Below, one piece after another: positions 35,851 to 45,711 of a stretch of 64,000 nucleotides of DNA. Numbering within the stretch: the first letter of the stretch is position 1; each line of letters starts with the position of its first letter. The notes beneath the pieces are model-generated. The model had not been told where the DNA came from. It was given only the letters and a program-made list of their open reading frames with translations, and did not search any database. Source of the stretch: an uncultured Campylobacter sp. Lineage in GTDB: Bacteria > Campylobacterota > Campylobacteria > Campylobacterales > Campylobacteraceae. The position numbers were made by a program, and so were the translations under genes. The stretch spans positions 1 through 64,000 of the forward strand of contig NZ_CALHGM010000045.1 of NCBI RefSeq assembly GCF_938030145.1, read 5' to 3'.

Positions 35851-36386
35851 ATCATCACCCATAAAATTATAAACGCCGCATCCTGCATAGCCCCATAAAA
35901 CACCTCTTGCCTGCCCCACGCATCGCTCGCTTCAAATGCTCGAAATTTGATCGTCCATTTCGTGCGGTATCCTAGCTCACAAGCAAGCGGAAAACCCGCC
36001 GCAAGAGCTACGGCAAAAAGCGGCGCGCCGTAAATGCCCGCAAAGAGCAGCGGTACGAATACCGGTAGCCACCATAAAAGCCCGCGCAGAAACAAACAGA
36101 CGCGGCAATAGCCTAGCCAATGCTCGCGCGGGTCTTTGATAATCTTGCGGGCAAGGCGCTCGATAAATTTCACCTCATGCTCGCTTGTGTAACTGCCGTG
36201 GGTTACGAGCGCGCCGACCCATACGCCCCAGCCTTTGCTTTCTCCGAGCAAATACCCGAGCCCGCAGATGATCGCAAGGTAGAAATTTCCCAAAAAGGCA
36301 AATATCAGCAGAGCCACTACCAGCGCATTGATTTTCGCAAAGTAGGCGTATCGCCCGCGTAGCCTATTGAGTACCCAAAACATCAT
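35847..36386 (-). CDS. Phage membrane protein of unknown function
   Basis: 179 residues with about four hydrophobic segments (LVVALLIFAFLGNFYLAIIC; LFLRGLLWWLPVFVPLLFAG; PLFAVALAAGFPLACELG; the C-terminal end). It overlaps both neighbours in the lysis cassette. It could be a second holin, an antiholin or a superinfection-exclusion factor; the sequence does not decide. Confidence 0.6.
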   Translation of the reverse strand: MMFWVLNRLRGRYAYFAKINALVVALLIFAFLGNFYLAIICGLGYLLGESKGWGVWVGALVTHGSYTSEHEVKFIERLARKIIKDPREHWLGYCRVCLFLRGLLWWLPVFVPLLFAGIYGAPLFAVALAAGFPLACELGYRTKWTIKFRAFEASDAWGRQEVFYGAMQDAAFIILWVMI

Positions 36387-36640
36387 CGCTCCTTTGGGCG
36401 GCTCTTCACGACATCAGCGAATTCATCGCTACCTAGATACCAGAAAGGCTTTGAGCCGTCAGGGTATTGAAATTTCGCAAAGTCGTCGGGGTGCGTCGCA
36501 AGGTGCGCGACCACTCGAAAGATATTCATCATATTGGAATGATCCCATTGGCCGCATTTGCGAGCCCTTAGAAAAATTACCAGCGGGCAGGCAAGAATTC
36601 CAAGTATAAACGCAGGGAGAAATATCAAAAGGTAGCTCAT
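36383..36640 (-). CDS. Small phage membrane protein
   Basis: 85 residues. One N-terminal membrane segment (LLIFLPAFILGILACPLVIF) and a soluble tail with FQYPDGSKPFWYLG. Four-base overlaps on both sides tie it into the late operon. Function unknown. Confidence 0.55.
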   Translation of the reverse strand: MSYLLIFLPAFILGILACPLVIFLRARKCGQWDHSNMMNIFRVVAHLATHPDDFAKFQYPDGSKPFWYLGSDEFADVVKSRPKER

Positions 36641-37188
36641 AGCGCCACCTCGATTGTGTCCGCAAACACTATGGCGTCTAGCTCTTTTTTGCTCTTTGCT
36701 TTTGAAATTTTGAGTTCATACTGCCATTTTAGAGTGTGGAGTTTTTGACCCCCGAGCTGAATCGCCTTTTTAATGCGCTTCAACTCCTCTTGGCCGCTTA
36801 TCGCCTTCATCGAGTTATCATACATCCTAAACGCCCTTACTTCAAGACTATCAAAAGTATCTATCATGGCCTCGACGTTTAGGAGATAGAGATAGCCGCC
36901 GTTGATGACGCCGAAGTCTTTGAGATTGATCTTGCAGCTATCTCCCATATCGTGCGTCCATCTCGCAAGCTCAGCGGTCTTTGCTTCGCGAAGCTGCTCG
37001 ATAGGCGGCTCCTCTATCTTCGTGCTGAAAGCTTTCGTCTCGGGGTTTATGTGAGTGGCTCCGTCACTGATAGCCTTAGCCCATTGCTCGTCGCTTATTT
37101 CGACGTTTGGAGTCGGGATGTTTTTGTGTATCTCACTATCGTAGTATCCTAGAATTTTTGAATTTCCGTCATAGTTTACGTATTTCAT
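36637..37188 (-). CDS. DUF4376-containing tail fibre assembly-like protein
   Basis: 183 residues from ATG 37188, which has GGAGAGATT before it; an earlier ATG (37230) overlaps the fibre gene. The middle and C-terminal part (LARWTHDMGDSCKINLKDFG and VEAMIDTFDSLEVRAFRMYD) follows the DUF4376 pattern found at the ends of tail fibre assembly proteins. Placed directly after the fibre gene, as expected for a fibre chaperone. Confidence 0.7.
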   Translation of the reverse strand: MKYVNYDGNSKILGYYDSEIHKNIPTPNVEISDEQWAKAISDGATHINPETKAFSTKIEEPPIEQLREAKTAELARWTHDMGDSCKINLKDFGVINGGYLYLLNVEAMIDTFDSLEVRAFRMYDNSMKAISGQEELKRIKKAIQLGGQKLHTLKWQYELKISKAKSKKELDAIVFADTIEVAL

Positions 37189-37196
37189 AATCTCTC

Positions 37197-38282
37197 CTAA
37201 TTTCCTATTGCTATCCATGCTATATGACAAGAACTATCCGAATCGACGTTCTTGACCGTGCAGGTTGTTGTGCTCCACGCTTGCGTATATGGGCTTAGAA
37301 TTCCATTTTCAGGCAATGGCAAATGCGGCGAGCATAAAACTACGAAACAAGCATGAGGAAATGCCATTGGAAATATCTGCGTTCTAGCTTCGCCTGTTGC
37401 TAACCTATGCGTCATACCAAACTGAATTATCAATCCGCCCGGCAATCTAGCATATCCTACTTGGTTTTTATTGTCCGGTGTTATGGCATCGCTATCCATC
37501 CACGCGACATCGTTTTGGACGGAATTTAGGCATTGCAAAACTCTTGTTAGCGTAGCCCCACGCTCATATTTATCTTCCGCATTGCGAAAAATTAATTCGC
37601 TAGTTGCCCCCATCAAATTATCTTGAGTATTTGCGCCTAGCCCGACGTGTTCACATAGTGAGTATCGAGCTTTTATATCTCCTTCCTGCGTTCTTTTGAC
37701 TATCGTATCCGCAGTTTCGTTAATACTTGCAGCGGCTCCGCCTAATTTTGCGCTATCTGCGGCTTGCTCGGTTTTGCCGAGCTTGCCTGCGGTGGCGCTT
37801 ATTGCGGTGGTTATACCCTGCGCGAGGGTCTCAAATTTCGCATTCGCCTCAATCTTTGAGTAACCATACTCCACGCTCGCTTTGGTCGCTAACTTCCGCT
37901 CAATCAAATTCGAGCTATAAGTTTGAATGGCGCTTTGAGCCTCGTCGTTAATAATTCCGCTTTTTAAGACGACCTCTATCTCTGCTTTCAACTTTCGCAG
38001 GCTTTCCAATAGGGTCTGCTGCTGCTCGAATTTTTGATTTATCGTGGCGGCTTTTTCTGAAATGTCTTTATGCGCGACGTCCACCTTGTCCTTAAGCTCT
38101 TGGACGAAATTTTTATCTTGCAAGACCTGATTTGCTTTTTCCAAGATGTCGTTATAGATAGTATTTAAGCGGCTGTTATCGATTTTGCCGATAGAGGCGA
38201 TCGCTTTTTCTATTTCTGCGCTTAGGGTCTTTAGAATTTCAAGCTTTTCAGCACCCAGTTTAAGTTCATAAATCGATACCAT
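37197..38282 (-). CDS. Phage tail fibre protein
   Basis: 361 residues. The N-terminal 140 residues are helical coiled coil (EIEKAIASIGKIDNSRLNTI). Residues from about 270 form a gp53-like fibre tip domain (YARLPGGLIIQFGM, then IFPMAFPHACFVVLC). This is the likely receptor-binding protein. The C-terminal tip has several cysteines. The ATG at 38282 directly follows the previous gene. Confidence 0.8.
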   Translation of the reverse strand: MVSIYELKLGAEKLEILKTLSAEIEKAIASIGKIDNSRLNTIYNDILEKANQVLQDKNFVQELKDKVDVAHKDISEKAATINQKFEQQQTLLESLRKLKAEIEVVLKSGIINDEAQSAIQTYSSNLIERKLATKASVEYGYSKIEANAKFETLAQGITTAISATAGKLGKTEQAADSAKLGGAAASINETADTIVKRTQEGDIKARYSLCEHVGLGANTQDNLMGATSELIFRNAEDKYERGATLTRVLQCLNSVQNDVAWMDSDAITPDNKNQVGYARLPGGLIIQFGMTHRLATGEARTQIFPMAFPHACFVVLCSPHLPLPENGILSPYTQAWSTTTCTVKNVDSDSSCHIAWIAIGN

Positions 38283-38285
38283 TTT

Positions 38286-38426
38286 TTACCCCTCTAATAT
38301 GCTTGCTGTAATGAGAGCATCAAGAATTTTCAGCCTCTCCGCCAAAATCCGCAGCAACTCTAAAATATCAATGTCCGATATTGCCTTGGCGTTTAAAAGC
38401 GCTGTATTAAAGCCCTCCTCAGTCAT
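38286..38426 (-). CDS. Small phage helical protein
   Basis: 46 residues from ATG 38426 (MTEEGFNTALLNAKAISD), overlapping the previous stop by 8 bp. The sequence is one amphipathic helix rich in Leu and Ile (LLRILAERLKILDALI). Possibly an N-terminal adaptor of the fibre or a small tail protein. Confidence 0.5.
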   Translation of the reverse strand: MTEEGFNTALLNAKAISDIDILELLRILAERLKILDALITASILEG

Positions 38427-38802
38427 CGAATATCCTTTCTTTGCCGTCGTTTGCGATATAATCCGAAATAATTTCAAGCGCCAAATCCCTATAAAAAGCG
38501 TCTTGATTGATGATAAATGCTACGTAGTTGATTACCGCATACGTTAGGCTCTCATCGATCATAATATGCTCTTTTTCGTCATCAAAATTCGGTTTATCAG
38601 GGTATGTGATATAAAAGCCATTTGCGACGTTTCTATACACTCGTTTGCTCTCTACGCTACGCAATAATTCGCTAGGCGTGCATTTGTTGGCTACCCACAG
38701 CATAGCCTCTAAAAACATTTCGGACAATATCTGATCGGGCGGCATTTTTTTGCCGCCCACGATCTTATGGGCTAGAAATTCTTTTGCGAATTTCGATGTC
38801 AT
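38419..38802 (-). CDS. Phage head-tail region protein
   Basis: 127 residues, soluble, no known motif. Position directly after the capsid gene (start codon shares a base with the capsid stop) and its size suggest a head completion or tail connector protein. This is inferred from context only. Confidence 0.55.
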   Translation of the reverse strand: MTSKFAKEFLAHKIVGGKKMPPDQILSEMFLEAMLWVANKCTPSELLRSVESKRVYRNVANGFYITYPDKPNFDDEKEHIMIDESLTYAVINYVAFIINQDAFYRDLALEIISDYIANDGKERIFDD

Positions 38803-39788
38803 TATTTGACCTTTAGTCCTACGCCGATTGCAAAAGCGTCCGCATTTCGCACCTCAAGCGTTGCCTCGGTGTAGTAGCGCTTTTGTTTTGCGGTCTTGCT
38901 AGTGGTTACGTTTTCGATCATAGTAGGGATCAAAAGTCCGTTTTTCATAAAGCTAAAATCGCCCGCAATTAGCACGTCGTCTAACCTGTTTTGCTCGGAT
39001 AGGTATCGGTGAAGTCTAAAATTTACCTTTCCGAAGTCGGTGTCAAGGCTTACGACGCTTGAATTGATGCTTTTTTCGTTACCGAATTGGCGGGTAGCGA
39101 AAGCGTTAATCGCTTTTTTGAGTTTTGCGCCAATGAAAACATCTCTAGGTGTCGCACCCGTATCCCAAATGCTTTGCAGAATTTGATTTAAATATTCCTC
39201 GGTTAAAACTGAAGGCGTGCCGGTCCAGTCTTTCTTACTATCGAAAGCAAGGACATTGCCGCGTCTGCCGTTAGCAAATGCCGCCTCCCCTTTGGAAATA
39301 TAGTAGAAAAGTCCCGCCATCTCGCCCGCGACCGCATCGGTTCGCGGAGTAGGAGCTTTAAATATGGATACTTTGGTGTCCGTATCGCGGCCTAGTCCGA
39401 ATAGTGCGTATTCCATATCGCGCTTATGCTCTTTGGCGCGCTTAGCCGTTTCGCGCTCCATCTCTTTTCCGCCATAGGTGGCTACCTTCTGCATCGTATA
39501 AGATACGCTTATGTTGGTAGTGAAAATTTGCGCGCTGTTGGTGGTTTTTTGAAGAGTCGATTTTCGATCATCGGCAAAATCGCTAATCTCAAGCTGTGCG
39601 TTCTTTTTGGGCGCCGCGATATTGTCGGTTAGCCAACTATGCTCGGTATTCGTAACGCTTGAGGTTCCGATGAGACTTAGGAGGGGGGTGTCGTCCGCTC
39701 CGATTAGGATTATGCTATCGTAGACGGAGGGCTTCAACCCTTCTCTTTTTGTTGCCGGGGCTTGAAAGCCCGTAGATGTGATTGCCAT
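38802..39788 (-). CDS. Major capsid protein, SU10/DUF5309-like
   Basis: 328 residues from ATG 39788, selected because AAAGGAGAACGTT precedes it; upstream in-frame sequence is non-coding. The N-terminal pattern (SVYDSIILIGADDTPLLSLIG then TEHSWLTDNI) is that of the DUF5309 / SU10 major capsid family of short-tailed phages, with HK97-type fold. The repeated ETAKRAKEHKRDMEYALF helix corresponds to the spine helix. Confidence 0.85.
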   Translation of the reverse strand: MAITSTGFQAPATKREGLKPSVYDSIILIGADDTPLLSLIGTSSVTNTEHSWLTDNIAAPKKNAQLEISDFADDRKSTLQKTTNSAQIFTTNISVSYTMQKVATYGGKEMERETAKRAKEHKRDMEYALFGLGRDTDTKVSIFKAPTPRTDAVAGEMAGLFYYISKGEAAFANGRRGNVLAFDSKKDWTGTPSVLTEEYLNQILQSIWDTGATPRDVFIGAKLKKAINAFATRQFGNEKSINSSVVSLDTDFGKVNFRLHRYLSEQNRLDDVLIAGDFSFMKNGLLIPTMIENVTTSKTAKQKRYYTEATLEVRNADAFAIGVGLKVK

Positions 39789-39832
39789 AACGTTCTCCTT
39801 TTGAAAGTTAAGGCAATTTTGGCTTTTTGAGC

Positions 39833-39858
39833 GTCCATAATCTACAGCATTTATGGAC
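39833..39858. repeat. Inverted repeat upstream of capsid gene, copy 1
   Basis: GTCCATAA (39833-39840) and TTATGGAC (39851-39858) form perfect 8-bp arms around a 10-base loop. A 26-27 base version with one mismatch occurs at 48421-48446. On the minus strand the element includes TAGATTAT about 50 bp before the capsid start, so it could overlap a late promoter. Confidence 0.7.
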
Positions 39859-39961
39859 TGAAACGGCAAGATTGAAAGATTTTTAATAAATTTGAGGGAT
39901 TTGTATAAATTTAAGTATAATTCGGCATTTGCCCAGCAAGATCCGCTCAAGCTAGGCTATT

Positions 39962-39985
39962 GGTGCGGGGGTATAGCCTCGCACC
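39962..39985 (-). terminator. Hairpin after the 1320-aa gene
   Basis: GGTGCG (39962-39967) pairs with CGCACC (39980-39985), beginning 5 bp past the stop codon. No T-run follows, so it may be an mRNA processing or partial termination signal before the capsid gene. Confidence 0.4.
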
Positions 39986-39989
39986 TGAA

Positions 39990-42900
39990 TTATTTTCTCG
40001 CTTCTCTTAGCTCTTTTAGTCTATTCGTTATTGCTACATATAGCTTGGCTCTATTGTTGGGCGTGATGACTTCGGTATGCTCTATGTCGCGCATTATCTT
40101 GTTTAGCTTTTCGACATTTGCAGAACTTAAAATTTTAGTCTCCCATTCGCTTTTGGTTTCAGCTTCTTTTATAGCTTCTTTTTGCAGATAGGATAGCTCT
40201 TTTGCCCTGCTTAAATAAAGCTCGCCCTTGTCGTCTTTTTTAACGATATAATAGTCTCTAAGGTCGCTTTTCCAGCTTCCGTCATCCAGCCTTGCTTCAA
40301 ACATATCACCCTCTTTGGCATTAAAAGTGTAAGAGGTTTCATAATATTTACGCTTACTATCCCACATGCGGGTGTTGCTGTCTATAAATTCCCTTACGGG
40401 CTTCCTATCGTTAAAACTTATTTTGGATAAATACGCATGTCCGTGTTTTCTGTGATCAAAGCTTTTAATTGTTTCGAGAGTAAATTTTTTCTCTGCGGGT
40501 TTATTGTCCGCTAATATCTGCGCTTCTTTAGCCAGCTTATCTGCGGACTTATCGCCCACTGCCTCATCCTCAAGCCTCTGTCTAATCCCCGCCTTTTGAT
40601 TTTCTATTATGGCTAGGCGTTCTTTATCGTCTTTAGCATTTATTATCGCCTTTCTTAGCTCGGCAGGGGATAGCTCCTTTACTTTTTGGGAGTTTTGGGG
40701 TATAATAGGATCATTAGCGACCGACCCCGCATTATCTGCGGTAGCCATTGTCCGACTAGTATCGGAGTGTCGGCTGAGGCGCGCCGACCGGTCGCTACTT
40801 TCCAATTGAGTGTTTCCTAAAATTTTATTTTGTCTCTTGTTTAGCTGATTTAACCTTTTTTCTTTATCATTGGTCGTAGCGTGGATTATTTGCCCGTCTG
40901 TTTTACGAATGCCTACCTCGCCCGTCTTTGTCTCGCTTAAATCTTTAAGTATCAGGGCGTTTTCCGAATTATTGTTCTTAAAAAAGCGCGTAGGATTGTT
41001 TTTGATCTCCTTGATTACCCTAAAAACATCTGCCTCGCTCTTAAACATCTCGGGGTGTTTTACCGCGAGGCTTTTTAAATTTGCAGCCCATTTGTCGGTC
41101 AGAATTCCGCTTAAATCATTGATCCACTGCTCGGGCTTAAATGTCTGCTGCGCGTATTGATAAGGCTTGCCGCCATCCTTGACCGCAAAACCCTCGCCCT
41201 GCTTGACAAGCTCTCCCTTGGCGACTTTGCCCGCCTTTTGATCTAGCTCCTCTTTGATCTGTTGCTTTGCTCGCTCTACCAAATTCACCTTTTCTTGCGT
41301 GGTTAAGCTTGAATCTGTCAACGCCTTTTTTAATTCCTCGGGGCTAAATTTAGCCCTTACGGCGTCATCATTTTGGGTTTTTATAATTTGCCTAATCTCG
41401 GGGACTACCTCTTTTACAAATTTACTTAGTCCCTCTTTGGTCGCGCTATCTAAACCCTCCGTCGGTATCGCTTCGATATTTTTTATCGCGCCCTCTAAAT
41501 CGCCCGCATTTTTAAGGGCGTTTGCGATATGGTTTTTAAGCGCTTGATTATTGCCATACCACGGGATTTTGGATTTCAATTTGTTTACTACGCGATTTCT
41601 AAGCATTACTTGAAACGCAGCAGCAATAGTTTTGCCGATACCTTGCTGTAGTTCGGCGGTTTTTGGCGCCATTTCAGACAGCTGTTTTAAAATTTCACCC
41701 GAATTTTTTAACAGCGGTGCGCTTTGCTTCAGCTCCTCTACCGCTCCCGCCACGCGCTGCGATTTAAAAGGGATTTTGTCTATCTGCTCGAAAGCTTTTT
41801 CAAAATCGGTTATGCCGTTTTTTGTGTTTCGCTCGACGATATTTTTTAAAAGACTTCCCTCTATGTTTGCGCGTTCGGCGGGATTTAATACGCTTAAAAT
41901 CTCGTCTAAATTTTTACCCGTCTGATTGTCTGCACTTTTGATAAGTGCGCTCGTTAGGTCGTTCGTATCTTTCATAGCCCCCGTTAAGCGCTTGTAAAGA
42001 TCGCTTTCTTGCACTTCCTTAAAAGCCCTGTAGTCATTTCGCGCCGTCTCCATAAGCGCTTTTGCTCGCTCGCCTACGCGTGGATTTATACGCGAAAACT
42101 GATCGAGCGCGCCGTTTACGGCATCATCAATGATCGCTCGCGCGTCGCCGAGCTCAAGGATGCGCTCTCTGCTAAGGGCATCATTTGCCCCCTTCATAGC
42201 CGACATTTCTTTGTTGATAAACGACCTCGCGTCCTGCAGCCCGTCAAGTCCTCCGCGCTCGATAGCTTTCATTATGTGCTTTGTGGTGCGCGAGTTCCCG
42301 AGCGTGTCTTGTAGCGCCGCAGAGACATTTTTAGATAAGGCGCGCGTATCAAGTCCCGCGGTGCTAAATTCATTATCCAGCGTCTTTATGACATTGCTAA
42401 AATCCCCTTTTGTGCGCGCCGCATACTCTTTGAGAGTTTGAACCGCATTAGGCGCATCCTTAAAGGCCTCGCCGATATTTTTCGCGAAACTGGAGTTTAA
42501 CCCCTGCATAACCTTTTGCGTTTTGGCGAATGCGTTTGCATCGCTCGCTACGCTGTCGAGGACGAGCTTTGCTCCCTTGTCGTTGCTTAGCGCGCTTGCG
42601 AGCAGATCGGCTTCTCTTTGGCTTAAATTTTCGCCTTGAATAACGCGCTTGATCGTCTGTTCGGCGGGTTTTATGATTTTTTCGTTTGCAAAACCTATCC
42701 CTTTATCTATGCTTTCGCTACCGGTTTTAGGGATTTGGAAGGACCTATCTGCGTTAGAAAATTGGCTAAATCCCTCCTCTCCTAGCGCATTTTTCGTAGC
42801 GGCTAAATCTTTAAGAGCCTGTGCTTCGCCGCCCATAGATTTAATATACTGTGCCTCGGCTCCCTCGATATTGTCGGTCGTCGCGCGGCGAGCCAAATTT

Positions 42901-43952
42901 GCCAAAATGCTGTTGTCGGCTAGGCTTGCCGCCTTTTTTACTACTGGGCTTATTATTTTTTCGCCCGCCTGTTTGATCGCGGGAGCTGCCGCTTTTACGA
43001 GTTTACCCACTCCTATGGCGGCAGCGCCGCCCAATGCGTCCTCGCCCGCAGCCTGAAGCGCCCTTGAGGCATAATCCCCCGCACTATACTCTCTGCCGAC
43101 CGCTTCGCCTTTTTGGCGCAGATCATTCATCGAGCCTATCGCGCTACCTCCTGCGCTCATAGCTAGCATAGGCACAAGACTAGCCCCGCCGGTAAACGGA
43201 GCGAGCCCTGCACCGACGACGCCTCCTGCTATCTCGGTCTTGCGCGCGGCTAGGTCGTCCCAGAGGCTAGGCGTAACCTCTTTTTGAATAATTTGCCCGT
43301 TCGCGCCTCGGGTTCCGAAGTAAATTTTGCCGTCGCTAGTCTGCACTGCGCCAAGCTCATATCCTGCATTTTTTGCGATATAATCTAAATCTTTTTGTAG
43401 CTCCGCGGCATCTTTTTCATCTCCTGCTATGGTTTGAAAAAGAGACCTGCTAGATGCTTTTGCTACCTTGTCTCGCAAAATTTCATCTTTGCTTTTTGCC
43501 GGTTCGCCGCTTCCAAAAAACGAATTAGCAAGAATAGTCTTTACCTCCATTCCTAACCCGTCAAGCGCCCCGCCTAAAAATTTACTCTTCTTATCGTTGG
43601 CTCGTGCTTCCTCACTGCGCCCAGGTGTAGGCGCAGCAGGAATAGGGCGCCCGTCAAGCCCTAATTTTGGTGCGGAATTTACGACTTCTCCCGTCTGCTC
43701 GTCTCTTATCGGCACGGGGCGATAACCTTGTGCCGCCCAATCGGTATTTTCGCTCTGTTGCGGCGCGGGGCGCAAAACTACGTTTTGTTGTGACGCGGCT
43801 TGGGTTTCTTGTTGCGGGGTTAAGCTTGCCTGCTGCGCGCCCTGCTGCTTATAATATTCAGTTTTGGCGTAGTTTGTGATTTGCTCGGGTGAATATCCCC
43901 GCTGCATCAACGCGCTGATTTTTTCATCTCCTAAAAAACTTCTTGCATTCAT
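39990..43952 (-). CDS. Giant internal virion protein with PBECR nuclease-like region
   Basis: 1320 residues. The N-terminal 100 residues are Gln-rich. A hydrophobic Gly/Ala segment spans about 255-345 (GVVGAGLAPFTGGASLVPML). A long helical middle follows. Around residues 985-1055 the stretch FRVIKEIKNNPTRFFKNNN with ALILKDLS and GEVGIRKTDGQIIHA matches the phage barnase-EndoU-colicin-RelE-like (PBECR) nuclease group. The protein is probably ejected with the DNA, where the nuclease region could act on host RNA. The C-terminal 150 residues are lysine-rich. Confidence 0.7.
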   Translation of the reverse strand: MNARSFLGDEKISALMQRGYSPEQITNYAKTEYYKQQGAQQASLTPQQETQAASQQNVVLRPAPQQSENTDWAAQGYRPVPIRDEQTGEVVNSAPKLGLDGRPIPAAPTPGRSEEARANDKKSKFLGGALDGLGMEVKTILANSFFGSGEPAKSKDEILRDKVAKASSRSLFQTIAGDEKDAAELQKDLDYIAKNAGYELGAVQTSDGKIYFGTRGANGQIIQKEVTPSLWDDLAARKTEIAGGVVGAGLAPFTGGASLVPMLAMSAGGSAIGSMNDLRQKGEAVGREYSAGDYASRALQAAGEDALGGAAAIGVGKLVKAAAPAIKQAGEKIISPVVKKAASLADNSILANLARRATTDNIEGAEAQYIKSMGGEAQALKDLAATKNALGEEGFSQFSNADRSFQIPKTGSESIDKGIGFANEKIIKPAEQTIKRVIQGENLSQREADLLASALSNDKGAKLVLDSVASDANAFAKTQKVMQGLNSSFAKNIGEAFKDAPNAVQTLKEYAARTKGDFSNVIKTLDNEFSTAGLDTRALSKNVSAALQDTLGNSRTTKHIMKAIERGGLDGLQDARSFINKEMSAMKGANDALSRERILELGDARAIIDDAVNGALDQFSRINPRVGERAKALMETARNDYRAFKEVQESDLYKRLTGAMKDTNDLTSALIKSADNQTGKNLDEILSVLNPAERANIEGSLLKNIVERNTKNGITDFEKAFEQIDKIPFKSQRVAGAVEELKQSAPLLKNSGEILKQLSEMAPKTAELQQGIGKTIAAAFQVMLRNRVVNKLKSKIPWYGNNQALKNHIANALKNAGDLEGAIKNIEAIPTEGLDSATKEGLSKFVKEVVPEIRQIIKTQNDDAVRAKFSPEELKKALTDSSLTTQEKVNLVERAKQQIKEELDQKAGKVAKGELVKQGEGFAVKDGGKPYQYAQQTFKPEQWINDLSGILTDKWAANLKSLAVKHPEMFKSEADVFRVIKEIKNNPTRFFKNNNSENALILKDLSETKTGEVGIRKTDGQIIHATTNDKEKRLNQLNKRQNKILGNTQLESSDRSARLSRHSDTSRTMATADNAGSVANDPIIPQNSQKVKELSPAELRKAIINAKDDKERLAIIENQKAGIRQRLEDEAVGDKSADKLAKEAQILADNKPAEKKFTLETIKSFDHRKHGHAYLSKISFNDRKPVREFIDSNTRMWDSKRKYYETSYTFNAKEGDMFEARLDDGSWKSDLRDYYIVKKDDKGELYLSRAKELSYLQKEAIKEAETKSEWETKILSSANVEKLNKIMRDIEHTEVITPNNRAKLYVAITNRLKELREARK

Positions 43953-45350
43953 CTAAAACTCCTCGTTAAAAATGCCTATTTCGTCCAACCTCTGACGCAG
44001 ATCGTCGCTTGGGTATCCTCGCTGTGGGGCGGAATTTATCGGCGCAGCGCTTACAGGTATACCCATTTTTTGCATAAATAGCTGCGTCGCCTCCCCGCTG
44101 CTCGCTTTTGCGCCCCTCTTTTGCCCCGCCAGCAGCTCTCTTATGTCCTCGATTAATTTCATTTTCGCGTCAAGCTGTCTTTGATAGTCATCGGCTCCCG
44201 CGTAACCTTGAGCTCTTAGGTTATCTATTACATTTTGGACTTCCATCAGGTCTTGTATGTATGAATTTATCGCGGTTTCTTGCGCGGTTTTAGACCCCGT
44301 GAGCCCCGGGTCGAGATTATCTCTAAAGGTCGTGTAATTAAAATTTCCGTTTCCTTTCTGTAGATTTTGTCTAGCTCTAGCCCAGCGATCGGCAGACGCA
44401 TTAAAGGCCGCCGCATCGGTGCTGATATTCGCGCCGAGAGCATTTACGGCTCTATCGAATATGCCGCTTTGCGTTTCAATGCCTTTACCCGTAAGACTGC
44501 TTAAATTTGAGGTGGTGTTGATGAAATTCTCGCCCGCATTAAGGGCGCTCATTCCCTCTAAAAATTTCTTTTGATTTAGTGCGATTGCGTTTTTCTGCCC
44601 CGCCGATGCTTCGGTTTGCTTTACCAGCTGCGGGTTCGTCTTTGCCGCGGCGTAGGCGTTGATATATTCGCGCTGCGCCTGCGGATCGGTCATCCCTTGC
44701 GGAATTTGTCCTCCTAGCTGCGAAAATATAATATCCGCTTCGGCGTCGATCTGCTTTTGCTTGCGTTGCTCCTCTTGCTGCTTCAAAATAGGCTCTTGCG
44801 CCTTGTAAATTCCTCCTTGCGCTTCGGTTTGTAATCTATACCGCCTACCTAGATTGATCTTCTCCGCGTCGCTCAAGCCCGCAGGCAACTCCCCGAATTG
44901 CCCGCCTTGTTGCCCCGCGTTATACCACGCCATATCGATGCCCGCCTGTTTTTCCTGCTCATCTCTCGCTTTATCCTGCGCCTGCCCTATTTGAAAGGCA
45001 AGGGCTTTATTCGCTCGCGCGTTGTCGGCGTATAGATTGCCGATTTGAGCCCTGCGTAGCGCGTCGGTGCTGTAGAAGTTTTTTAAGCTCAAATCCTGAT
45101 CGAATGCGTTTTTCTTTGAGGTTTCGGCTTCGATTGTTTGATTGTGCCGCGCGGTTTCTTGATTTTTCTGCCCGTATAGGTATTCTTTCATCAAATTTGC
45201 GCGGTTCGTCTCGTCAAGTTGCGCCTGATTTTGATTTTTCGCCACATTGTCCTTATAAATTTCATAGAGCGATCTACCGACCGCTCCGACTGCATCTATC
45301 ATCCTCGTATCGTAGTTGAAATCTACCTTGTGCGGGTTAAAAAAAGCCAT
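43953..45350 (-). CDS. Internal virion protein, helical
   Basis: 465 residues, almost entirely helical, Gln- and Asn-rich (LIKEYLYGQKNQ-type stretches; QAQDKARDEQEKQAGIDMAW). No signal or membrane segment. It abuts the 1320-aa gene with no gap. Context and composition suggest an ejected internal protein similar to P22 or T7 core proteins. Assigned by position. Confidence 0.6.
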   Translation of the reverse strand: MAFFNPHKVDFNYDTRMIDAVGAVGRSLYEIYKDNVAKNQNQAQLDETNRANLMKEYLYGQKNQETARHNQTIEAETSKKNAFDQDLSLKNFYSTDALRRAQIGNLYADNARANKALAFQIGQAQDKARDEQEKQAGIDMAWYNAGQQGGQFGELPAGLSDAEKINLGRRYRLQTEAQGGIYKAQEPILKQQEEQRKQKQIDAEADIIFSQLGGQIPQGMTDPQAQREYINAYAAAKTNPQLVKQTEASAGQKNAIALNQKKFLEGMSALNAGENFINTTSNLSSLTGKGIETQSGIFDRAVNALGANISTDAAAFNASADRWARARQNLQKGNGNFNYTTFRDNLDPGLTGSKTAQETAINSYIQDLMEVQNVIDNLRAQGYAGADDYQRQLDAKMKLIEDIRELLAGQKRGAKASSGEATQLFMQKMGIPVSAAPINSAPQRGYPSDDLRQRLDEIGIFNEEF

Positions 45351-45377
45351 TTTCTACCTCGCGAAAGTGGACGCATT

Positions 45378-45701
45378 CTATCCGTCATAGAGATTTTGTT
45401 GCGCCTGATTTTGCCTGTCGATCTCACGCTGCGAAAGCATCTTATTGAAATTGTATGCATCTTGTTGCATTTGCAGGGCTTTATTCGCCGCCTTTTGCTG
45501 CTGCAAGCCCGAATACAGACCGCCCGCCAAGCCCGCAGCTTGCAACCACGTAGGCGTTCCGCCGCCCGAGCCTGAAAACAAACCTAGCGCCCGATTGCCC
45601 GCACCCTTTAACATATCAAGAAAATTCCATCCACCGCCGCTTGTCGCCGTATTTGCGGCTCCTGCTAGCCCGCCTGCTATACCTGAAAAAAATGGGTTCA
45701 T
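45378..45701 (-). CDS. Small internal virion protein
   Basis: 107 residues. The N-terminus is Gly/Ala-rich and weakly hydrophobic (NPFFSGIAGGLAGAANTATS), and a second such segment lies at about 52-66. The C-terminus is a Gln-rich helix (KAANKALQMQQDAYNFN). This matches short ejection proteins encoded beside portal and scaffold genes. Function inferred. Confidence 0.55.
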   Translation of the reverse strand: MNPFFSGIAGGLAGAANTATSGGGWNFLDMLKGAGNRALGLFSGSGGGTPTWLQAAGLAGGLYSGLQQQKAANKALQMQQDAYNFNKMLSQREIDRQNQAQQNLYDG

Positions 45702-45711
45702 CTCATTCTCC

